Origin: Pontibacter virosus
GTDB taxonomy: Bacteria > Bacteroidota > Bacteroidia > Cytophagales > Hymenobacteraceae
DNA: 64,000 nucleotides
Reading direction: 5' to 3'
NCBI RefSeq assembly: GCF_003096355.1
Contig: NZ_QEKI01000006.1
Span: 248,001-312,000, forward strand
In this document: piece after piece, positions 28,484 through 36,568 of the stretch
How positions within the stretch are numbered: position 1 is the stretch's first letter
Layout of the letters: each line of letters opens with the position of its first letter
Notes under the pieces: generated by a model
Database searches by the model: none
What the model was told of the DNA's origin: nothing
Seen by the model: the letters and a program-made list of their open reading frames with translations, nothing else
Translations under genes and position numbers: made by a program

Positions 28484-29098
28484 TCAGGGGTGGCCGTTCT
28501 CCCGGATCAGCCTGCTCAGCGACTGGGGCGTCACCCCCAGGTAGGAGGAGATCACCTCCTTGGAAACCTGCTGCTCAATCCGGGGGTGGGTCTGCAGCAG
28601 GTCCAGGTAGCGCTCCCAGGCCGAGCGCGTGAGCAGGTCCTGGCTCCGTTTTTTATGGAAGGCGTAGTAGTGCAGGAGAAGCTCCCGCAGCAGAGAATCG
28701 ATGGCTGGCACTTGCGCTCTTAATGCCGTCAGCTGCCCATAAGACAGGGACAGCAGCACGCTGCCGGGCATTACCTCTAGGTAAAGGTCAGAAGGCTGCC
28801 GCTTCATGAAAGCATTGAGGGGCACGGCCCAGGAGGCCTGCTGCCACAAATACAGTGTGATGGCCCGGCCGGAGGCATCATCATAACAGTAGCCGCGCAG
28901 CAGCCCTTCCGCCACAAAGTACAGGTGCTCGGGCAACTGGCCAGTACTCAACAGCAGTTGCCGCTGCGTATAGCGGCTCTCCCCCAGCATGTCGGTTAGG
29001 AGCGCCTCCAGTTTTTCCGGCTCCCAGCTAATACCCTGCTCCTGCGCCCGAAGCCTTTTGATCAGCGCCTGTACCAGTTCCTTCACCTGCCTCGTCAT
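28484..29098 (-). CDS. Crp/Fnr-family transcription regulator
   Basis: A 204-aa protein with a cyclic-nucleotide-binding beta-roll (about 35-130) and a C-terminal winged HTH (recognition part SKEVISSYLGVTPQSLSRLI, residues 179-198). No Fe-S cysteines are seen. It is encoded 28 bp after the Thr-rich peptide gene, and the 205-bp gap before mauE contains several GGATA-like repeats that could be operators. It likely controls this operon. Confidence 0.85.
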   Translation of the reverse strand: MTRQVKELVQALIKRLRAQEQGISWEPEKLEALLTDMLGESRYTQRQLLLSTGQLPEHLYFVAEGLLRGYCYDDASGRAITLYLWQQASWAVPLNAFMKRQPSDLYLEVMPGSVLLSLSYGQLTALRAQVPAIDSLLRELLLHYYAFHKKRSQDLLTRSAWERYLDLLQTHPRIEQQVSKEVISSYLGVTPQSLSRLIRENGHP

Positions 29099-29126
29099 GC
29101 CTCCTATTCAAAAGGGTAAAGTGGCG

Positions 29127-29282
29127 CTAGCGCAGTGCGCCCGTTAGGGTGGTGAGGGAGGTGGTGATGGTGACCGTTGTCGTGGTAGGGTCCTCGGATG
29201 GGAAATTACCAGCAGGTACATGTGCCCGGAAGGCAAACAGAGGTTTTGCCTGTACTTTCAGTTTTCTGATTTTTTGCTTCAT
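29127..29282 (-). CDS. 51-residue Thr-rich peptide; possible RiPP precursor
   Basis: Read directly on the minus strand: ATG 29282, TAG at 29127. The N-terminal half is basic and leader-like (MKQKIRKLKVQAKPLFAF, then RAHVPAGNFPSEDP). The C-terminal 19 residues are TTTTVTITTSLTTLTGALR, with ten Thr, one Ser and no Cys. It is 28 bp upstream of the crp-like gene, on the same strand, and divergent from a LytS/LytTR pair. A LanB-type dehydratase is encoded 4 kb away on the same strand, so Thr dehydration is conceivable, but lanthionine rings are impossible without Cys. It could also be a surface or signalling peptide. It is too short for standard gene callers, so it may be unannotated. Confidence 0.6.
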   Translation of the reverse strand: MKQKIRKLKVQAKPLFAFRAHVPAGNFPSEDPTTTTVTITTSLTTLTGALR

Positions 29283-29423
29283 GGCGTGTTTTTTTAAACA
29301 AACCTAGACGTCACTGTGCTGAAAGGGAAAAAATTTAGACGAACCCCGCTATAATTTACATGAAAATATCGCTATATTTATAAAAGCAATGTGAGTAGCT
29401 TGTTCTACCCTAATAAAACTACG

Positions 29424-30488
29424 ATGGCACATTTCCCTTTCCGCCGGGTAGGGACGCATGGTCTGGCCTGGGCAGTCTTCATCGCTTACGAAGTCTCCAT
29501 TATCTTTTTCACGGCCACCCCGAGCCGGGTGTACTGGTGGGAGTATGTCGGCTTCTACCTAGGCAACATGCTGCTGTTTTATGTGACCGCGCATGGGGTG
29601 CTCACCTATTGTTTTGGAACCCGCAAGGCTACCTGGCTGCTTTTCCTGCTCCTGCCCCTGGAGCTGGGCCTATACATCTTCCTCCAATTCGGGTTTGATC
29701 TCTTTTACAACCTTTTCCGTCCAGAACCGAAGCTCGTTCTGTTCCAGCAGAAATTTATCCTCAGCTACCTCTGGCGTGGGATTTACTTCATTGGCTTAAG
29801 CACCACCTATTGGCTGGTACGGCGCACGATCAAGCATGTGAAAACCATCACCCAGCTGCAGCTCCAGCAGCTGATCGCCCAGAAGGAGAAAGCGGAGCTG
29901 GAAAAGGATCTGGTCAAGGCCCAGAATGCCTACCTGCAGGCGCAGATCAACCCGCACTTTCTCTTTAACACGCTGAACTTTCTCTATAACCAGGCCATCG
30001 ACACGTCGCCCAGGGTGTCGGAAGGGGTACTCCTGCTCTCCGAGGTAATGCGCTATGCGCTGGCAACCGTACACGAAGACGGCAAAACGGATCTAAAGTG
30101 TGAGCTGGACCACATCCAAAAGTACATTGCCCTCAACCAGCTTCGCTTTCAGCATCCGCTGCAACTCAGGCTGCAGGCGGAGGGGCAGCTGCAAGGGATG
30201 CGCATTCCGCCCCTGCTCCTGCTCACCCTCGTGGAAAATATGTTCCGCCATGGCGTTCTGACAGACCCGGCCTACCCGGCCAGCGTCAGCCTCCGAGAGA
30301 AAGGCGGCACCCTCTCCTTTCAGACAAGGAATAAGAAGAGGTCCTCCCCTGTCCAGGTTGGGCATCGCATCGGACTCCGCAATGTCAAAACCAGGCTCCT
30401 GAACGCGTATGGCCCCGGCCACCACTCCCTTGCCATTCAGGAGGACGCGCATTTCTATAAGGTTCAACTTCAAATCAACACGCTATGA
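29424..30488 (+). CDS. LytS-type sensor histidine kinase (His_kinase/HATPase)
   Basis: 354 aa from ATG 29424 (a GTG at 29391 is in frame and would add 11 residues). Four membrane helices occupy residues 10-125. The phosphoacceptor motif is QINPHFLFNTLNFLY, and the ATP-binding part has LVENMFRHG and GLRNVKTRL. It overlaps the response-regulator start by 4 bp (ATGA). No extracellular sensor domain is present. It is divergent from the peptide gene and could sense it. Confidence 0.9.
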   Translation: MAHFPFRRVGTHGLAWAVFIAYEVSIIFFTATPSRVYWWEYVGFYLGNMLLFYVTAHGVLTYCFGTRKATWLLFLLLPLELGLYIFLQFGFDLFYNLFRPEPKLVLFQQKFILSYLWRGIYFIGLSTTYWLVRRTIKHVKTITQLQLQQLIAQKEKAELEKDLVKAQNAYLQAQINPHFLFNTLNFLYNQAIDTSPRVSEGVLLLSEVMRYALATVHEDGKTDLKCELDHIQKYIALNQLRFQHPLQLRLQAEGQLQGMRIPPLLLLTLVENMFRHGVLTDPAYPASVSLREKGGTLSFQTRNKKRSSPVQVGHRIGLRNVKTRLLNAYGPGHHSLAIQEDAHFYKVQLQINTL

Positions 30489-31207
30489 TTACTGCTTATA
30501 TTGTAGATGACGAGGCGCACGCCATCCAGATCCTGACGCGCTATGTGGAACAAACCCCAGGGCTTTCCTTAGTGGGCGCTACGGACAACCCCCTGCAAGC
30601 CCTGCAGTTGATCAGCTCGGGCCAGGTGCGGCCGCAGCTGGTGTTTGTCGATGTGGACATGCCCCTGCTCTCAGGTATTGAGCTGGCGGATTTCCTGAGC
30701 CCCTATGCCAGCATCGTGTTTACCACCGCCTATGAGGAGTTCGCCCTGCAGGCCTTTGACAGGAACGCAGTGGATTACCTGCTCAAGCCCATCACCTATG
30801 AGCGTTTTCTCAAAACGGTCCAGCGTATCCAGACTAATACTCTTGTAGGTGCAGCACAGCAGGAGGACTATTTCTTTATCAAGAGCGATGTAAAGGGAAG
30901 GATCATGCGGCTGGACCTGCAGGATGTGCTATACGTGGAGGCCCTGCAGAATTACATCCGCATCCATACGATGCATGAGAAACATATCACCTACCTGACC
31001 ATGAAGGAAATGGAGGCGTACCTGCCCCAAGAGCGTTTCCTGCGCGTGCAGAAGTCCTTTATCGTCAACACCTCCCGCGTGAAGGCGGTGGAGGGCCACC
31101 AGCTTATACTGGATAACGACGATGTGCTGCCGCTGGGCGCCAACTACCGCGCTGCGTTTCTGGAAAAGGTGAACGCTAGGCTTTGGAAGAGTAAGCGCTT
31201 GCCTTAA
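30485..31207 (+). CDS. LytTR-family response regulator
   Basis: 240 aa: receiver domain (1-120) with the acidic pair DDE at 8-10 and phosphoacceptor D56 in FVDVDMP, then a LytTR DNA-binding domain (135-235) with the family motif RFLRVQKSFIVN. It is translationally coupled to the kinase gene. Target promoters are probably nearby, including the divergent peptide promoter. Confidence 0.92.
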   Translation: MITAYIVDDEAHAIQILTRYVEQTPGLSLVGATDNPLQALQLISSGQVRPQLVFVDVDMPLLSGIELADFLSPYASIVFTTAYEEFALQAFDRNAVDYLLKPITYERFLKTVQRIQTNTLVGAAQQEDYFFIKSDVKGRIMRLDLQDVLYVEALQNYIRIHTMHEKHITYLTMKEMEAYLPQERFLRVQKSFIVNTSRVKAVEGHQLILDNDDVLPLGANYRAAFLEKVNARLWKSKRLP

Positions 31208-31351
31208 ATTATCGGTTTACCCCTTACTTAAAACGCAATAGTTAGTTTATAGGGCTTTTCGTGTTTCAACTTTTTTATTCAACGGATTGCAGCTACCCGA
31301 AGGTGGCAATTACGGTGTGATTCGTCAGATAAACACCAAAGTTTAATAGAA

Positions 31352-31410
31352 GCACAACGTTTGATTTAATCATTGAGGAGCCGCTTACGGGTAGGTGCTG
31401 TTAGGCGTAG
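31352..31410 (-). repeat. attC-like site A (end of cassette L2)
   Basis: On the minus strand the spacer begins CTACGCCTAAC just after the DUF6602 stop and ends CGTTGTGC. CGCCTAAC is complementary to 7 of 8 bases of GTTAGGTG, the site at the start of the same cassette (32243-32250). The region between has no long arms that I can see, so the hairpin is weaker than in the other sites. Confidence 0.45.
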
Positions 31411-31412
31411 AC

Positions 31413-32216
31413 TTATATTTTTGTCCAGCCCTTAGATAACTTTCCTGCATAGTCAAGATATGGAACAGTTTGTCGCCTGTTATTTTCTCTTTGAATAAAA
31501 TTTAGTAGGTTCATATAAAAATACAGCAAACTTTCAGCATTGTCCTTACTTTCTTTAATAATAGAGTCAACGGGATTTAGAAGTCCTTTATTTAGAACAA
31601 AAACTCTATCAATCAGCGTAGGATCAATTTTCTCTTCTGTAGCAATTCGTCTAATTCTTTCAACTTCTTTTTTTGCCCAATCGCTGTCGGCAAGATCTGT
31701 GTCATAAGCAAAAACAGTATGGAAATATCGACAGGTCACCTTTTCTTCAACCGTTCTTTGTCTTTTAGAAATATCAACTGGTTGTCCAAAAGGCTTTAAC
31801 GCTTTAAGTGTATTGACGCTTTTAAGAATTTTGCGAGTTTCTTCTTGAGTAAGCTTTGATTTTATTTCAATACTTGCAAGCAACGCTTCAGCTGGCAATA
31901 TAAAATGACCTCCACTATAAAAAGGAATGTTCCTTGCATTGTCATAAATCATTACGTCCATCTGTTGACTACTATTGTTTCTTTTGTCGACAACTTCACC
32001 TTTGACAACAGAATATGTATTAGGTAAATTATCTTTAAAAAATTCAATAAGTGGATCTTCACGTTCCTCACCTTTCGTCAAACCATGATTAATTACCTTG
32101 GTCTTAACAAACTTTCCAACTATATCATAAACTGCACCAGCGAATTTAGTATTAAATGTTGCATGTGGTTCATAACCGCGTTTCTTGAAAGGAGTCCTAT
32201 TGGGAACTTTACTCAT
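31413..32216 (-). CDS. DUF6602 protein, predicted PD-(D/E)XK nuclease-like
   Basis: 267 aa, AT-rich codon use unlike its neighbours. The core has QQMDVMIYD (about residues 84-92) and SIEIKSKL (about 110-117), the D...ExK arrangement of the restriction-endonuclease-like fold that DUF6602 proteins share. It has no other domain. It is bounded by attC-like sites and is probably a mobile cassette gene, perhaps a nuclease or a defence effector. Neither activity nor target can be read. Confidence 0.75.
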   Translation of the reverse strand: MSKVPNRTPFKKRGYEPHATFNTKFAGAVYDIVGKFVKTKVINHGLTKGEEREDPLIEFFKDNLPNTYSVVKGEVVDKRNNSSQQMDVMIYDNARNIPFYSGGHFILPAEALLASIEIKSKLTQEETRKILKSVNTLKALKPFGQPVDISKRQRTVEEKVTCRYFHTVFAYDTDLADSDWAKKEVERIRRIATEEKIDPTLIDRVFVLNKGLLNPVDSIIKESKDNAESLLYFYMNLLNFIQRENNRRQTVPYLDYAGKLSKGWTKI

Positions 32217-32242
32217 ATATGCCTAATTGTCATCAAAGTTTA

Positions 32243-32310
32243 CACCTAACGGCTCGTGCATGATATGGGTGAGGCATAGCCGAAGCCTATATTATGAACT
32301 TTGTTGCCAG
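32243..32310 (-). repeat. attC-like site B (between cassettes L1 and L2)
   Basis: Plus strand: CACCTAAC (32243-32250), arm GTGCATGATATGGG (32256-32269), arm CCTATATTATGAAC (32286-32299), then GTTGCCAG (32303-32310). The arms pair with three mismatches or wobbles, and AAC/GTT flank them. CTGGCAAC (minus strand) is the exact complement of GTTGCCAG at the start of cassette L1 (32964-32971). Confidence 0.75.
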
Positions 32311-32313
32311 AAG

Positions 32314-32952
32314 TTATTTTCTCTTTAGTTCTGTTTCAAAGATGTTCTTTATAGCCACAAAGTCTTTCAGCTCCTGCACATCATCATAGAAAGAAGAGTA
32401 TGTGTCTGGGTTATGAAAAATATACACTCTGTACTTGTCACCTATTTTGAACTCAACTGTGTAGCTTTGCCCGTCAGTTGTTTGAATAGCTTTTTCCACT
32501 CTTTTGCCATTGAGCATGGCGTACTTTTTCATTTTGAGGCTAAGTTCTTCTTGGCTTGGGAGTCTTGTCAAGTTGTTTTGAAGAAGCAATTTAACTAATT
32601 CTTCAAATCCATTTTGAGCTACTAATTCAAACTTCTTTATCCTGATTTTAGGGTAATTAGATTCTTTGTATTGTGTTCCTGTCCAAGAATCTCCTTTCAG
32701 TTCTAAAACTTTCAAGTCCTTGGTACTGCTCAATGTTTCATGCTCGTAGAATCGAATTTCAACTCTGTTACCTGATTTGTCTATGGGTTTTAGTTTGATT
32801 CGATTCTCAAATTCCTTGTTTGGTGAAAGATTAACAGAGTCAGATTTGATACCGTCAGTTACTAATGTTGTTACTCCATGAATTTCTATCTGTGAAAAGC
32901 TTTTCTCACAGAGCAGACACATCAGAAGAAGTAACAACGTCAATTTTTTCAT
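32314..32952 (-). CDS. Exported protein, unknown
   Basis: 212 aa from ATG 32952, chosen because it opens a clear signal peptide (MKKLTLLLLLMCLLCEKSFS). The mature part is beta-rich and Lys/Glu-rich with no recognisable domain. AT-rich codon use. It is the single gene of cassette L1, bounded by GTTGCCAG at its start and CTGGCAAC at its end on the coding strand. Confidence 0.65.
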   Translation of the reverse strand: MKKLTLLLLLMCLLCEKSFSQIEIHGVTTLVTDGIKSDSVNLSPNKEFENRIKLKPIDKSGNRVEIRFYEHETLSSTKDLKVLELKGDSWTGTQYKESNYPKIRIKKFELVAQNGFEELVKLLLQNNLTRLPSQEELSLKMKKYAMLNGKRVEKAIQTTDGQSYTVEFKIGDKYRVYIFHNPDTYSSFYDDVQELKDFVAIKNIFETELKRK

Positions 32953-32963
32953 GATTACAATTA

Positions 32964-33050
32964 CTGGCAACTCGTAGCTAAATGGAAGTCTATTCGGCTT
33001 ATCTGCACTATGTGCGGAGTACCAAATCAATTGCTACATAACGTGCAATT
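32964..33050 (-). repeat. attC-like site C (start of cassette L1), divergent
   Basis: CTGGCAAC (32964-32971), arm GTAGCTAAATGG (32974-32985) and arm CCAAATCAATTGCTAC (33022-33037) are clear, with a central GCACTATGTGC. On the far side the expected GTT-type element is replaced by ATAACG, so this site is decayed or hybrid. The window shows no cassette beyond it. Confidence 0.4.
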
Positions 33051-33356
33051 CTTCCATAGTGCTTTACTAATATAGTGCCTTTCCAGAAACTTAACAACTG
33101 ACTTATTCTAATTTGTCAAATAGAAGATATTGCAGAAGGCATGACTCTGTAAATCATACCATGAAGGTGAATCAACAGGTGCTTATCTGATTGAGTACAG
33201 CAGTCTCTTGTGCCAGGAAATAGCCTCGATGATATTCAGCCAATTAAGGAAAAGTAAATAAGCGTATATAAACGCAGCTAAACGTTTCATAAAATGGATG
33301 TTTAGATGAAAGGGTGAAAACAGAACATAAGCTATGGAACCACTAATTAGCTGGTG
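33051..33356. other. Intergenic, one doubtful small ORF
   Basis: 306 bp, AT-rich, between site C and the dehydratase stop. A minus-strand frame 33290-33183 could encode 35 aa, beginning MKRLAAFIYAYLLFLNWLN, a membrane-helix-like peptide. It has no detectable support beyond position 67 bp downstream of the dehydratase gene. No terminator with a T-tract is obvious. Confidence 0.3.
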
Positions 33357-36300
33357 TCAACCTGTGAACTGTTTCCCCTGCTTTATCCTGGCGGCAACCG
33401 ATTGGTAATGCTTCCAAAGACAGTAATACAGCACCAGCTCCTGCTGCCTCGGCTGATCCACCAGCAGGCGGTTCAGATGCATGTGGATGAGGTCGGATAC
33501 GAACTGCTTTTGTCTTTCGGGCTGGAGAAACCCGGCTTGCTGCGCCACATTCGTTAAACATTCCTTAAATCGTTTTTGGAACCGGCTCAACTTTGGAAGC
33601 AAGTCGGTGCCGCCTGCTCCTGGAAGGACGCCGGGAAGCTGGCTGATCTCCCTGTATTTGGAGGCAAGCTGCACTTGAAGCGCTTTTGTCGCCCCGAACT
33701 CCTTGAAAAAGGAAGAGTACATTTCCCCTAGCAAATCTACCCTCCCGTGAATATCCAGGCCGAAAGCTTCCAGCATAGTCTCCATGCCCTGGAAAGCCAT
33801 GCCATAGTAGGCATAATTTTCCTCAGCGAAAGGTGCTTTCCTCAGATAGGCTGTCACCAGGGCACTGCTGGCACAGAACACCTGCTCCACGCTATCCATC
33901 AGGGCTGGATCGTATCGTTCGAGCTCCCGCTCATAGACGGCTAGCTGATAATCCTGCACGCTCCCTTGTGCTAGGAGCCTGCCCAGCTTCCGGCGCATTT
34001 GGTCCAGCACATGCGCCACTCTATCCGTTCCCCCTGCCAGGCATAGCCGTAGCCGCACATGATAGGCCGGATCGCGGTACCGCACATAAAACCACTGCCT
34101 GATGCTTCCCTCCTTTTCAAGCGTCCTGAGAAGGGGTTGCAGTGTCTGCGTCAGTATACTGTTAGCGCGGGCAGGGTGGCAGTAGATTTTAAAATACAAC
34201 CAGCCATCTCCCGGCACCAGCTTCCGCTTTTTTAGCAAGGGCCTCCTTCTGGAAGAAGATGAAAGTACGCTGTGCCGGTATACCGGCTGCTCCTGGTACA
34301 CCGCGGCCAGGAACTGCTGAACGTAGGGCTGACCCGCATTATCCACTACGGTAGGCGCCTCTTCACTTGCAAAAGGAAACTCCCGAAGTACTGCTTCCGA
34401 TTTGCCTTTCAGGTTCTCTAGTAGCAGCAGGCGGTCCTTTTCCGCTTCCAGGTGAAAGACCAGCTGGTGGTCATGTTGCGTCAGGGCCAGGTAAGGCGGC
34501 CAATGCAGCGCTCGCGCCAATGCCAGCAGCTGCGCTTGTTGCTGCTCCGCCTTTGCCTGAAAGATCCGCTCCAGCTGCTCTTTTCCCAGCTGCCAGCTGG
34601 CCAGCTGCAGGATAGCCGATTGGTACTCCACCCGTGGATAATAGCTGAGCTTTGGGAAAAAGCGGCTCAGATCCAGACTGAAATTACTTTGAACGCCCTG
34701 GTACTGCAAATCACACAGAAAACGGAAGATGGCCAGGTCATCGCGCACAAAATTAAAAGCGGAGCCCAGACGCGGCACGACCACCTTTTGCAGGCGCTCG
34801 GACCACAACACCACTTCTCCTCTCTCCACCTGCACCCAAAGCTCTGACAACTGAATTTGTCGCTCCTCAGGGAGCGTGGACTGCACGAGCACCGGTATTT
34901 CATAGGAACGGATGGCTGCGCGCCGGTCAATATTGGCGGTGTGAGCATCCCCCACATGGGCAATCTCGGCAAATACCACCTCCGGGTTCGCCTGCTCTTC
35001 CATATGCGCGATTTCCCGCGTCATATCCTGCACGGCCGGGCTCAATGGCGTGAACCTGCCTAGCAGGGCTGTGGCACTCACGCCTCCCGCCTGCTCGATG
35101 TAGACCTGCTGGCCCAGTACCCGGAACAGTACCGCTGCGCTGGGCGGCAGTACGCCTTCGCCTTCCACTGCAGGTAGACTTTCCAGATCCTGTTCCGTCA
35201 AACGGATGGCAGCAGGGTAAGGGCCGGCTGCCTGCCATCTCTCCAGCAGCAGCGCATGCGCCGCCGACCACTCCAACATTTGCTTGCCGGTTTCAGGGCC
35301 AATGAAAGAAATGTCCTCCAGCAGCTTCGGTACCTGGTGGCTGACTGCCAGCTCGGCATACCCCACCCCCAACTCCGGGTCAAGCGCCACCAGTAGCGGC
35401 ACCGCACGCTCCTCAAACTTTTTCGCAAAAGCGCTGACAAATTCCTGTAGCCCTGCAGGCGCTGCCTGTGGGACCAGGCGCTGCAGGCAGCGCAGTGCCT
35501 CCAAGATTTTATTCTGATAGGAGTTACACATATTGTCAGCTGCCAGACCTTTTTCCAGGTTGGCATAAAAGGTTTCCTGATGCTGCTCCTTGTTTGCTTT
35601 TAAGGAGACCAAGGTCTGCTGCCCGCATGCGTCCGGCTCCCCAGCCGCCCCAAGTTCCTGCAGCAATTGCTGCAAGCGCCGCGTCCTGGGCGTATCCACC
35701 CCATGCTTTTCACAAAGCCTTAGCAAACGCAGCAGGTAATCCTGCCCTGTGATATTAACCCCCAGATTAGAGACAAGCACCTGCTGGGCTAACAGCTGTT
35801 CCACATAGGCTGCGCTCTCCTCCGTCTCCACTCCTGCCTGGCACGAAACAAAGTCGATGATCACCTGCCTCGAGGGCCCGGTCTGACAAAACCGCAGCAC
35901 AGCTTGAAGCAAAGCATCACTGGTGAGGCCGTCAACGGAAAATTTCCTCCTCCGCTGCCGGGCATCAACCTCAACGCGCAGGTAGCGAAAGCCGCCCTGC
36001 CCCTTGTAAAGCGATCGGTTCGGCCTGTAACGCTGAAAGGGCGCCAGCTCCTCAGCCAGCAGCTTCTCGGCTAAGGGCAAGGTGTCGGCAAAGGCCAGGC
36101 TAAGGTGTACTTTCAATGACCTCACTTCCAGTTGCAGGGGCTGCGGTGTGGCAGCCCCCCAGGAAGCGAGGGAGAAACCGGAAAAAAGACCAAAGGGCGT
36201 GGGCCGGAAACACATCCTGTTCAGGTACTTGGCCAGGCTCGACTTGACTTTCGGGGACAAGGCATCATAGTGGAACCCCGCCGCCTCCAAGGCATGGAAA

Positions 36301-36434
36301 AGGGAACGACTGGCAAGCTGCAAGGCCGCCCGAAAGTAAGGGTCCTGTAGCAGTTGGCCAAGGTCAGCCGTCGCATAGGTGGCATAGGAATACGCTGGTG
36401 TGCGCAGCAGCAGCCTGGGGTAAAGTTTGAACAT
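33357..36434 (-). CDS. LanB-type lantibiotic dehydratase
   Basis: A 1025-aa full-length LanB-like enzyme. The N-terminal glutamylation domain starts with the family pattern LLLRTPAYSYATYA and includes VKSSLAKYLNRMCFRPTPFG. The C-terminal thiopeptide-type (SpaB_C) elimination domain begins near residue 730, with GDGWLYFKIYC and, about 65 residues later, WFYVRYRDPAYHVRLRL. It uses glutamyl-tRNA to dehydrate Ser/Thr in a peptide. No LanC cyclase, transporter or Cys-rich precursor lies in the window. The Thr-rich 51-aa peptide is the only precursor-like gene. GC-rich codon use matches the 18-31 kb module, from which it is separated by AT-rich cassettes. Confidence 0.9.
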   Translation of the reverse strand: MFKLYPRLLLRTPAYSYATYATADLGQLLQDPYFRAALQLASRSLFHALEAAGFHYDALSPKVKSSLAKYLNRMCFRPTPFGLFSGFSLASWGAATPQPLQLEVRSLKVHLSLAFADTLPLAEKLLAEELAPFQRYRPNRSLYKGQGGFRYLRVEVDARQRRRKFSVDGLTSDALLQAVLRFCQTGPSRQVIIDFVSCQAGVETEESAAYVEQLLAQQVLVSNLGVNITGQDYLLRLLRLCEKHGVDTPRTRRLQQLLQELGAAGEPDACGQQTLVSLKANKEQHQETFYANLEKGLAADNMCNSYQNKILEALRCLQRLVPQAAPAGLQEFVSAFAKKFEERAVPLLVALDPELGVGYAELAVSHQVPKLLEDISFIGPETGKQMLEWSAAHALLLERWQAAGPYPAAIRLTEQDLESLPAVEGEGVLPPSAAVLFRVLGQQVYIEQAGGVSATALLGRFTPLSPAVQDMTREIAHMEEQANPEVVFAEIAHVGDAHTANIDRRAAIRSYEIPVLVQSTLPEERQIQLSELWVQVERGEVVLWSERLQKVVVPRLGSAFNFVRDDLAIFRFLCDLQYQGVQSNFSLDLSRFFPKLSYYPRVEYQSAILQLASWQLGKEQLERIFQAKAEQQQAQLLALARALHWPPYLALTQHDHQLVFHLEAEKDRLLLLENLKGKSEAVLREFPFASEEAPTVVDNAGQPYVQQFLAAVYQEQPVYRHSVLSSSSRRRPLLKKRKLVPGDGWLYFKIYCHPARANSILTQTLQPLLRTLEKEGSIRQWFYVRYRDPAYHVRLRLCLAGGTDRVAHVLDQMRRKLGRLLAQGSVQDYQLAVYERELERYDPALMDSVEQVFCASSALVTAYLRKAPFAEENYAYYGMAFQGMETMLEAFGLDIHGRVDLLGEMYSSFFKEFGATKALQVQLASKYREISQLPGVLPGAGGTDLLPKLSRFQKRFKECLTNVAQQAGFLQPERQKQFVSDLIHMHLNRLLVDQPRQQELVLYYCLWKHYQSVAARIKQGKQFTG

Positions 36435-36568
36435 AGCTAGGTGGTTAGAAGCAGTGGAACAGCCCTAATATAGCTAATTTTTAATATTTCAATAAATATT
36501 AGGCCGGCAGGGCCAGCTGATCTATTTTTATCTTCTTAAAAAACGCGAAGCATCAAGCGTGTATACCT

